Origin: Verrucomicrobiota bacterium
Lineage (GTDB): Bacteria > Verrucomicrobiota > Verrucomicrobiia > Chthoniobacterales > UBA10450
Assembly (NCBI GenBank): GCA_003218375.1
Contig: QHNH01000016.1
Coordinates: forward strand, 245,009-309,008
DNA: 64,000 bases
Direction of reading: 5' to 3'
Part shown: positions 22,771-29,813 of the stretch, one piece after another
Layout of the letters: the number at the start of each line of letters is the position of its first letter
Position numbering within the stretch: the stretch's first letter is position 1
Translations under genes and position numbers: made by a program
The notes under the pieces: generated by a model
What the model saw: the letters and a program-made list of their open reading frames with translations, nothing else
Database searches by the model: none
Told to the model about the DNA's origin: nothing

Positions 22771-23681
22771 TTCATGTAATCAGCCACGCCGGTCTCGAGC
22801 GAATAGCGCGGCTCATAGCCGAGACCCTGGCGGACGCGGGTGAGATCGGCCTGGGTGAAATTCTGGTAATGGGTGTGCGGGTTCTCGATGTAATCCGGCT
22901 TGAAATCCGTGCCTAACGAGCGGTTCAACACATCGACGAGCTCGTTGAACGACCGGGCGTGGCCCGAGCCCAGATTGTAGATGCCGCTCTCCTTCGCTTC
23001 GAGGGCGCGAATGCTGCCTTCGACGATGTCCTTCACGTAAACGAAATCGCGCTTCTGATCGCCGTGCTGGAAAATTCGCGGACGCTGTCCGGCTTTCATC
23101 TGGCGCGAGAGATGGAAGACCATACTCGCAGGCACGCCTTTATGCGCTTCGCGCGGTCCGTAAACATTGAAGTAACGGAGGCCGATGATGATCCAGTTCT
23201 TTTCCTCGGCCGCGGCCCGATTCGCCAGATTATCCATGATGGCTTTCGAGAACGCGTAAACGTTCGCGGGCGCGGCGCCGTTTGTTTCCACGCTGGCCGC
23301 GCTGGCGGCGCCATAGGTGGCGGCGGAGGAGGCGTAGATCACGCGCGTCTTGTTCGTCTTCGCGAAATTCAGGAGGCGGCGGAAGCTCTCCACGTTGTCA
23401 TGGGTCTGGACGAATTGATCGTGCAGGGTCGTGTCGGTGATCGACGCGAGATGAAAGATAGCCTCGAATTTTTCGTCGCCGAACTGTTGCTCCCAATCGA
23501 GTGTCGCCAGATTCTGCGCCACGAAATCGCCCTTGTAACCGGCGAGGTTCTTGAAATCACCGGAGCGGAAATCGTCGATCACGGCGAGCTGCGCATTCGG
23601 CATTTGCTCCTGGAGAGCGAGAACGAGATTGGAGCCGATAAAACCGGCGCCGCCAGTGATGAGAAAATTCCGTGAAGCCAT
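22752..23681 (-). CDS. hldD: ADP-glyceromanno-heptose 6-epimerase-type NAD-dependent epimerase
   Basis: 309-residue short-chain dehydrogenase/reductase of the extended type. NAD-binding GGAGFIGSNL is at residues 10-19, the catalytic triad consists of Ser118/119 (YASSAATYG), Tyr142 and Lys146 (VYAFSK), and the substrate loop is LRYFNVYGPREAHKG. That combination and the late NLGSGHARSFNELVDVLN match HldD, which makes ADP-L-glycero-D-manno-heptose for the lipopolysaccharide core. A role as a different nucleotide-sugar epimerase is possible. First gene of a minus-strand pair with the deoxyhypusine synthase-like gene. Confidence 0.88.
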   Translation of the reverse strand: MASRNFLITGGAGFIGSNLVLALQEQMPNAQLAVIDDFRSGDFKNLAGYKGDFVAQNLATLDWEQQFGDEKFEAIFHLASITDTTLHDQFVQTHDNVESFRRLLNFAKTNKTRVIYASSAATYGAASAASVETNGAAPANVYAFSKAIMDNLANRAAAEEKNWIIIGLRYFNVYGPREAHKGVPASMVFHLSRQMKAGQRPRIFQHGDQKRDFVYVKDIVEGSIRALEAKESGIYNLGSGHARSFNELVDVLNRSLGTDFKPDYIENPHTHYQNFTQADLTRVRQGLGYEPRYSLETGVADYMKWLYPA

Positions 23682-23687
23682 TTGTAT

Positions 23688-23754
23688 TGTAGCGGCGTCC
23701 GCCGCGGCGGACGCACCCCCTTCGGTCCTGCGACTGAGACAGCCGCCCTACACC
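23688..23754. repeat. Degenerate repeat related to the CTGTAGC family
   Basis: TTGTAGCGGCGTCCGCCGCG starts a hairpin (GCGTCCGCCGCGGCGGACGC, perfect) and the right end carries CCGCCCTACA. It lies just upstream of the hldD start, at the left edge of the 612-bp gene-free interval 23682-24293. The rest of that interval holds the cobalamin riboswitch, an inserted GGAACATAG element and a 170-bp leader. Confidence 0.7.
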
Positions 23755-23851
23755 TAAATAAATCTTGAGCGCCCAAGCGCAAGCGGCTACTTCTGGTGGC
23801 AGTCGGAGCACGGGCTTCCAGCCTGTGGTCTTTTGTTCTTTGTCAGTGCGG

Positions 23852-24122
23852 TTGTGGAGCGGTGCGAGGAATTCCCGTGAGAATCGGGAGCAGTTGCGCT
23901 GCTGTGACTGGATACGATTTCCCAGGGCCAATCGTGAGCGGCCGGAACATAGACTTCCAGTCTGTGTGCCCAACAGGTTTGTAACCTGTTGAAGATCGCG
24001 GACAACATGTCCGCGGGGCGCACAGGCAAGATGCCTATGTTCCGAGCGCGCTGGCGGTGAAGGCGGGAAAGAGGATGCGTGTCGATCGATGCGCGGAAGC
24101 CAGAAGCCAGAATATTTGCCCG
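23852..24122 (+). promoter_or_regulatory. Cobalamin (AdoCbl/B12) riboswitch, interrupted by a repeat
   Basis: The 5' core is GAGGAATTCCCGTGAGAATC (23865-23884) followed by GGGAGCAGTTGCGCTGCTGT, matching the conserved GGAAnnnGGTGnnAATCCGnn(a)CnGnCGC...CTGT block of this class. The 3' core has GGCGGGAAAGAGG (24062-24074) and the B12 box AGCCAGAATATTTGCC (24105-24120), which matches 12 of 16 positions of AGYCAGGAGACCTGCC. A palindromic GGAACATAG element (23943-24043) separates the halves in a variable peripheral arm. It precedes a btuB-like gene and B12 salvage genes, as expected. A weak hairpin with a short T run (24152-24175) lies downstream and could be the expression platform; mechanism is unproven. 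Confidence 0.75.
23943..24043. repeat. Interspersed inverted repeat, GGAACATAG family, copy 2, inside the riboswitch
   Basis: GGAACATAGACTTCCAGTCT on the left and (inverse) GGAACATAGGCATCTTGCCT on the right, with GTGTGCCC/GGGCGCAC inner arms and a centre containing CAACAGGTTTGTAACCTGTTG and CGCGGACAACATGTCCGCG hairpins. It has the same end sequences as the copy at 13950-14055. Confidence 0.88.
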
Positions 24123-24293
24123 TCTCCACCTCATTCGAGCCGGCACTCGAGCCGCGATCGTTGATCGCGGATTTTCTCGAGCGTCGCGGCTCGAAAAAAC
24201 TTCTTCGCGAAAAGAAGAATGAGAGCTGTGGACGCGATCTCCCGCGAGAGCGGGAGCGAGTCTGCCTCTCGAAAAAGTTGGAGGTAACTTGTT

Positions 24294-26206
24294 ATGCGGA
24301 ATCGTTCATGGCTCATGGCAGCGGCCGTTCTTTTGGCCGCGCCGTTCATCTGCCGCGCCCAGGATGCGGCTTCATCGGCGCTTTCCAATTCGGAGGCGGA
24401 AACTCAAGGAATCGTCGTCAGCGCGACGCGAATCGAAACGCCGATCAACGAGATCGGCAGTTCCGTGACGTTGATCACGGAAAAGGAGATCGAGCGCGAT
24501 CAAAAACGGACGCTGCCGGACGTTCTCCGGACCGTGCCCGGTCTGAATATCGTCCAAACGGGAGGGCCCGGTGGGAAGACGTCCGTGTTCATGCGCGGCA
24601 GCAATTCGAATCACACCAAGGTGTTGATTGACGGCATCGACGCGAACGATCCCAGCCAGGACGGCGTCTTCGATTTCGGTCAGGTCTTCACTTCGGACAT
24701 CGCGCAGGTCGAGGTGCTCCGCGGTCCGCAAAGCAGCTTGTACGGATCGGACGCAATCGGTGGCGTGATCAATATCGTGACGAAGACAGGCGAAGGTCCG
24801 CCTCAATTCACCGGACGTATTGAGGGTGGTTCGTTCGACACGTTCAATCAAAGCGCGAGCGTGAGAGGATCGGTCTCGCGCGTTCGCTATTCATTTAACG
24901 TCGCGCATTTCCTGGCCGACGACACACCGGTGACGCCGCTCGATTTGCTGCCGCCGGGGAGGAAGCGGATCAACGACAGTTACGAAAACATCACCGTCTC
25001 AACCAAACTCGGCGCCGATCTGACGGACATCTTCAGCATCGATTTCGTGGGACGCTACACCGACTCCACTTTGTTTTTTACCGGCGAGGATTTCTCGTTT
25101 TTCCCAAGTGTCCCAGCCGCGAGCCAGAGCGAACAGAACGCGCGGCAGCTTTTCACCCGCGGCGACGCTCGCCTCGTGCTCTTCGGCGGCGCATTTAAGA
25201 ATCGAGTGGGCGTCGGCTACACGAATTATCGTACTGTTATCCAGGCACCCGACACCGGCTTTGGGCTTCCGCCGGAAAACATCAATCACGGGGATCGGAT
25301 CAAGTTCGACTGGCAGGGAAACATCGAGCTCGGCAAGAGCAACGCGTTTCGGAGATCGTGCCGGGTCTATTCACTGCGGCCAGCATTCGGCACGATGATA
25401 ACGATCGCTTCGGAGGAAAAACAACCTGGCGGATTGCGCCCGCGTATCTGATCCCGAACCTCGGCACGAAGCTGAAGGCCAGTTACGGCACAGGGTTCAA
25501 GGCGCCCAGTCTGACGCAATTATTCGTCAGCTTTCCGGCGTTCAATTTTTTCGCGAACCCGGATCTGCAACCGGAGGAAAGCGAAGGATACGATTTCGGA
25601 TTCGAACAGCCGCTGATGGGAGAACGGCTCCGTTTCGGCGCGACCTATTTTCACAATGACATCAAGAATCTGATCAACGCGAACGCGACTTTCACCTCGC
25701 TGGAAAATGTCGGGCAAGCCACCACCCAAGGCGTGGAAACATTTATCTCCGTGGCGGTGACCGACCGCTTCAAGGTGCGCGGCGATTACACTTATACCGA
25801 TGCCGTTGATGACACGACGGGCCTGGAGCTTTTGCGCCGGCCAAAACACAAGGCAAGCGTGACCGCGAGTTGGCTCCCGACGGATCGACTTTCGTTTTCC
25901 GCGACCGCGTTATACGTCGGCTCGCAAGTGGACGGGAACCGCAGCTTCTCGATCCAGCGCCTCGAGGCCGATCCATATTTCGTGGTCAACCTGGCCGCCA
26001 ACTATGACGCCGGCAAAGGCGTCATGCTCTTCGTGCGGATCGACAACGTGTTTGACGAGCGTTACGAAAACCCAACCGGGTTTCAGCGCCCGGGCTTCGG
26101 CGTTTTCGGCGGTGCAAGCTTTACCTGGGGCCCAACCTCTCCACAGCGCAGCGAAGCGAACGACAAGACCCAGCTCACACGCGCGGAGAAGGAAACAACG
26201 AAATGA
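24294..26206 (+). pseudogene. btuB: TonB-dependent vitamin B12 receptor (BtuB-like), frameshifted
   Basis: Frame 1 (24294-25451) has a signal peptide (MRNRSWLMAAAVLLAAPFIC), the plug domain (IETPINEIGSSVTLITEKEI; VEVLRGPQSSLYGSDAIGGV) and early barrel strands. From about 25345 it becomes nonsense, while another frame (open from before 25358 to 26206) continues with SIRHDDNDRFGGKTTWRIAP, YGTGFKAPSLTQLF and the C-terminal TonB-receptor strand. About 40-60 residues expected between IELGKSNAF and the re-entry point seem missing, so this is a deletion plus frameshift, or a sequence error. GGAGG precedes the ATG. The intact protein would import cobalamin across the outer membrane, in keeping with the riboswitch. 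Its stop overlaps the next gene by 4 bp. Confidence 0.82.
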
Positions 26207-26793
26207 GCTCCAACGATTACATTCGGATTCCCGCGGCCGGCGATCCAATGCAGCCGAGCAGGATAGCTCGCTTAAGCTGGACTGTGATTCTGACGCTGGC
26301 TGCCATCGGCGGCAGTCTCGCGCTTTCTTGCGTGGCGCCTTTTGCCGCGCTGGCTGTGGCCCTTGGCGGAACAGCCGGGTTGCGCGCTTCGTTGCGCGCC
26401 GTCGCCATCGTCTGGTTAGCGAATCAAGTTGTCGGATTTGTGTTTTTCCATTTTCCGATCACGACGAACACGTTTCTGTGGGGAATCGCGATTGGGATCG
26501 CCGCGCTTGTCACAACGACCGTCGCATTCGTGGTGATGAAATATGCGGCTGGCTCCGCCACGGCTCTGCGGCTCGGCATTTGTCTCCTGCTCAGTTTCGG
26601 AGTTTACGAAATGACGTTGCTCGTCGCGGCTTTCATCCTGGGCGGCCTCGAGACATTCCGCCCTTCGATCATTGCGCAGCTCGCCTGGATCAACGCGGCG
26701 TCGCTGATGGGTATGATCGTCCTGAACGAAGTGGCGGCTGCGTTGTGTCGGCCCTGGCTTGGAAGGATGCCGCGACTGGCCCGATCGTCCTGA
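26203..26793 (+). CDS. Polytopic membrane protein of the B12 operon, function unknown
   Basis: 196 residues whose ATG overlaps the btuB stop (ATGA). Five or six membrane helices: WTVILTLAAIGGSLALSCVA with its extension, ASLRAVAIVWLANQVVGFVF, LWGIAIGIAALVTTTVAFVV, LGICLLLSFGVYEMTLLVAA and INAASLMGMIVLNEVAAALC. No Walker motifs and no BtuC similarity that I can see. Its size and helix count resemble S-components of ECF vitamin transporters or Cbt-type cobalt/B12-regulated membrane proteins, but I cannot place it in a family. Sitting between btuB and a btuF-like gene under a cobalamin riboswitch, it may be the inner-membrane step of B12 uptake. That is inference. Confidence 0.75.
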   Translation: MSSNDYIRIPAAGDPMQPSRIARLSWTVILTLAAIGGSLALSCVAPFAALAVALGGTAGLRASLRAVAIVWLANQVVGFVFFHFPITTNTFLWGIAIGIAALVTTTVAFVVMKYAAGSATALRLGICLLLSFGVYEMTLLVAAFILGGLETFRPSIIAQLAWINAASLMGMIVLNEVAAALCRPWLGRMPRLARSS

Positions 26794-26797
26794 CCCA

Positions 26798-27742
26798 ATG
26801 TCGAGTTCGCCACGCATCATCTCCCTCTTGCCGAGCGCGACCGAGATCGTGGCCGCGCTCGGGTTCGTGGAGAATCTCGTCGGCCGCTCCCACGAATGCG
26901 ACTTCCCGCCTGGAGTGGAAAAGCTGCCGGTTTGCAGCTCTACAAAAGTTCCGGTTCACGGAAATTCGTATGAGATCGACGAGCGCGTGAAAGAGATCGT
27001 GGCGGAAGGGCTCTCAGTCTATCGCGTCGATGTCGATCGGCTGCGCGCGTTGCAGCCCGACCTGATTCTGACCCAAACTCAATGCGCCGTTTGCGCCGTC
27101 ACTCCGCGCGATTTGGAGGATGCGCTTTGCGCGTGGACCGGCGCGCGCCCGGCGATGATCTCACTCGAGCCGAATAATCTCGCGGACGTCTGGAAAGATT
27201 TTCGCCGCGTCGGCGAGGCACTTGGTGTTTCGAAACGGGCAGAGACGCTGATCGATTCGCTTGGCCAGTGCCTGACAAATCTGCGCGATCGATCAAGTGC
27301 GGCGTCGTCGCGACCGACTGTTGCCGCCATCGAGTGGCTAGGACCGTTAATGGCAGGCGGGAATTGGATGCCCGAACTCATCGAGATCGCAGGAGGCCGC
27401 AGCCTCTTCGCGCAACCGGGCGAACATTCGAACTGGCTCGATTGGGCAAGCCTTGTTGAGGCCGACCCGGAAGTCATCGTCCTTGTCCCTTGCGGGTTTA
27501 AGATCGCACAAACCATCCGTGATCTGAGTCTGCTCACAGAGAATCCGGCGTGGGCGAATCTTCGCGCCGTGCGGCAACGACGGGTTTATCTAATCGACGG
27601 CCATCACTTCTTTAACCGTCCGGGACCGCGGCTCGTCGAATCCGCGGAAATCGGCGCGGAGATTTTACACCCGGACCGATTCCACTTTGGCCATCGTGGA
27701 ACGGGATGGATCGCGATCGATGACGCACGGTCATTCGGATGA
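26798..27742 (+). CDS. Cobalamin-binding protein, BtuF-like
   Basis: 314 residues from ATG 26798, 4 bp after the previous stop. The fold is a class III periplasmic-binding protein: RIISLLPSATEIVAALGFVE, LVGRSHECDFP, LQPDLILTQTQCAVCAV, a long connecting helix and RVYLIDGHHFFNRPGPRLVE. RSHECDFP and the TQxQCxVC segment are typical of the B12-binding subgroup. No signal peptide is seen, so it may act in the cytoplasm or be exported by an unusual route; this signal-less type commonly sits beside DUF71 genes. It overlaps the next gene by 4 bp. No btuC or btuD is encoded nearby. Confidence 0.87.
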   Translation: MSSSPRIISLLPSATEIVAALGFVENLVGRSHECDFPPGVEKLPVCSSTKVPVHGNSYEIDERVKEIVAEGLSVYRVDVDRLRALQPDLILTQTQCAVCAVTPRDLEDALCAWTGARPAMISLEPNNLADVWKDFRRVGEALGVSKRAETLIDSLGQCLTNLRDRSSAASSRPTVAAIEWLGPLMAGGNWMPELIEIAGGRSLFAQPGEHSNWLDWASLVEADPEVIVLVPCGFKIAQTIRDLSLLTENPAWANLRAVRQRRVYLIDGHHFFNRPGPRLVESAEIGAEILHPDRFHFGHRGTGWIAIDDARSFG

Positions 27743-28413
27743 AAGAGCCTGTCGTGATGTCGTGGAGTGGCGGAAAAGATAGCGCGATGGCGTTGCATGA
27801 ACTGCTTCGCGGCGGCGAATATGAGGTTGTCTCGCTGCTCACGAGCGTATCGGAGGAGTATCGGCGGATCAGCCATCACGGCGTGCGGGAATCGCTCCTC
27901 GATGAGCAGGCAAGAACGATCGGCATTCCGCTGCGCAAGGTCTATCTGCCTTCGGGCGAAAACGGCGGATGCACCAACGAGGTTTACGAAGCGATCATGG
28001 CGAAAGAGATGGCGGCGTGTCGCGATGAAGGAATTTCCACGATAGGGTTCGGAGATTTGTTTCTGGAAGATTTGCGCGCGTGGCGGGAAGTGAACCTGGC
28101 GCGATCCGGCATGCGGGGAATCTTTCCGATTTGGCAGCACGAGACTGCAAAGTTGGCTCGCGACGTGATCGCGCTCGGATTCAAGGCGTGTCTCTCCAGT
28201 GTGGAAGAACGTGTTGGTGCCGGTTTTGCAGGCCGGCGGTACGACGAAACGCTGTTACGCGACCTGCCGGCGGGCATCGATCCCTGCGGGGAAAACGGAG
28301 AGTTTCATTCCTTCGTTTTTGATGGCCCGATTTTCCGAGCGCCTGTTTCAGTGGAGGTCGGCGAAATTGTGCTGCGTGGCGGCATGTACTACGCGGACCT
28401 GACGAATCTGTAG
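27739..28413 (+). CDS. DUF71/COG2102 (Dph6-like) adenine-nucleotide alpha-hydrolase, B12 subgroup
   Basis: 224 residues with the PP-loop SGGKDS at 10-15, DEGISTIGFGDLFLEDLRAW and the family-specific CGENGEFHSFVF near the C-terminus. In archaea and eukaryotes this family makes diphthamide; bacteria lack that modification. A published comparative-genomics analysis of DUF71/COG2102 separated a bacterial subgroup linked to B12 genes and proposed a salvage role. This gene, ending a cobalamin-riboswitch operon and coupled (ATGA) to a BtuF-like gene, fits that subgroup. The reaction (perhaps amidation of cobyric acid side chains) is not known. The TAG stop lies inside a palindromic repeat. Confidence 0.85.
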   Translation: MKEPVVMSWSGGKDSAMALHELLRGGEYEVVSLLTSVSEEYRRISHHGVRESLLDEQARTIGIPLRKVYLPSGENGGCTNEVYEAIMAKEMAACRDEGISTIGFGDLFLEDLRAWREVNLARSGMRGIFPIWQHETAKLARDVIALGFKACLSSVEERVGAGFAGRRYDETLLRDLPAGIDPCGENGEFHSFVFDGPIFRAPVSVEVGEIVLRGGMYYADLTNL

Positions 28414-28488
28414 CCGCTTTGCTGTGCGAAGCGTAACTGTGGACGTGAATTGACGTGCGTTACGTCGCCCGCAGGGCGACGGCTACAG
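28408..28488. repeat. Interspersed inverted repeat, CTGTAGC family, copy 5
   Basis: CTGTAGCCGCTTTGCTGTGC...GGGCGACGGCTACAG, with inner arms GCTTTGCTGTGCGAAGC and GTCGCCCGCAGGGCGAC. The TAG at 28411-28413 is the stop of the DUF71 gene. Confidence 0.9.
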
Positions 28489-28522
28489 TTGAAATCCGCG
28501 CGGCAGCGCTTAATCACAACTC

Positions 28523-29722
28523 GTGGATCCGCTACTTTACGCGTTGATCGGATTGGTCGCTGGCGCCGGCGTTGCCACGGTCGTCTTTGCCCTCGTCCGT
28601 CGCGGGAAAAAGGACGACTCCGAATTAATCCAACGCTTCGAATTGCTTGAGCGGGCGCAAGAGCGCGGTGAGAGGCTGATCCGCGAGGAAATGGCGCGGG
28701 GTCGCGAAGAGAACGCGAATGCGGCCAAGACCCAGCGCGGCGAGCTGACGGCGTCGCTCGAAAGTGTGCGGGGGATTGTCGATCTGCGCTTGAAACAATT
28801 GCAGGAAGACAACACCGGCCAGCTCGAGAAAATGCGCGCGACGGTGGACGAAAAGTTGCAGGGAACGCTCGAGAAGCGTCTCGGCGAATCGTTCAAGCTG
28901 GTCAGTGAACGCCTTGAGCAAGTGCACCAGGGCCTCGGCGCGATGCGACAACTGGCGAGCGACGTCGGCGGCTTGCAGAGGGTCCTCGCGAATGTGAAAA
29001 CGCGCGGCGGCTGGGGCGAAGTCCAGCTCGGCAATTTGCTGGAGCAGGTGCTGACTGCGGATCAATTCTCGCGCAACGTCCAGACCCGCGACGAAAGCGG
29101 CGAGCGGGTCGATTTTGCGATCAAACTTCCAGGCGACGAAAACGGCGCGCCGGTCTGGCTGCCGATCGACGCGAAATTTCCCACGGAAGACTACCAGCGG
29201 TTGTTGGCGGCGCAGGATAAGGGCGATGCCGATTTGATCGAGGGCGCGATGAAGGGGCTCGAGACGCAGTTGCGAAAAAACGCGAAAGACATTTGCGGAA
29301 AATACATCAACCCACCGCGCACGACCGATTTCGCGCTCATGTTTTTGCCGACGGAAGGACTTTACGCGGAAGCGATCCGGCGCGTCGGATTGGTGGAACA
29401 AATCCAGCGCGATTGCCGGGTGATCTTCGCGGGGCCGACGACGCTGGCGGCACTGCTCAACAGTTTGCAGATGGGATTTCGCACCCTCGCGATCCAGAAG
29501 CGCTCGAGCGAAGTCTGGAATTTGCTGGCTGGCGTGAAGACGGAGTTCGGGAAATTCGGCGAGGCACTTTCGAGCGTGAAGGACAAGCTCGAGCAGGCCG
29601 CCCGGAAAATGGAGGATGTCGATGTCCGTTCACGCGCGATCACGAAGAAGCTGCGCGACGTGGAAGAACTGCCGGATAATCCGCAGCCGCTCCTGCCGGA
29701 ATTGTTGTCGGACGACCTGTAG
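28523..29722 (+). CDS. rmuC: RmuC family DNA recombination protein
   Basis: 399 residues from GTG 28523 (MDPLLYALIGLVAGAGVATV). One N-terminal membrane helix, then a long coiled coil (residues about 35-150, rich in Glu/Arg/Leu), then the RmuC nuclease-like domain: KTRGGWGEVQLGNLLEQVL, FAIKLPGDENGAPVWLPIDA, KFPTEDYQRLL, GKYINPPRTTDFALMFLPTE. RmuC limits inversions at short inverted repeats in E. coli, notable here given the number of palindromic repeats. The last codons CTG TAG lie inside a repeat. Convergent with the DUF885 gene. Confidence 0.93.
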   Translation: MDPLLYALIGLVAGAGVATVVFALVRRGKKDDSELIQRFELLERAQERGERLIREEMARGREENANAAKTQRGELTASLESVRGIVDLRLKQLQEDNTGQLEKMRATVDEKLQGTLEKRLGESFKLVSERLEQVHQGLGAMRQLASDVGGLQRVLANVKTRGGWGEVQLGNLLEQVLTADQFSRNVQTRDESGERVDFAIKLPGDENGAPVWLPIDAKFPTEDYQRLLAAQDKGDADLIEGAMKGLETQLRKNAKDICGKYINPPRTTDFALMFLPTEGLYAEAIRRVGLVEQIQRDCRVIFAGPTTLAALLNSLQMGFRTLAIQKRSSEVWNLLAGVKTEFGKFGEALSSVKDKLEQAARKMEDVDVRSRAITKKLRDVEELPDNPQPLLPELLSDDL

Positions 29723-29805
29723 CCGCTTCGCTATGCGAAGCGCGGGAGAAGGCGTTGCTGGTTATGAGCGCCGATCTCACGCCGCCCACAGGGCGGCGGC
29801 TACAG
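29717..29805. repeat. Interspersed inverted repeat, CTGTAGC family, copy 6
   Basis: CTGTAGCCGCTTCGCTATGC...GGGCGGCGGCTACAG with inner hairpins CGCTTCGCTATGCGAAGCG and CGCCGCCCACAGGGCGGCG. The TAG at 29720-29722 ends rmuC; the right edge is 8 bp from the convergent DUF885 gene's stop. Confidence 0.9.
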
Positions 29806-29813
29806 AAGCGCGT

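Noticed and set aside
23756-23851. Coding sequence upstream of the riboswitch
   Set aside because: Short frames only, containing fragments of repeats such as CGGGCTTCCAGCCTG; no start, ribosome site or motif.
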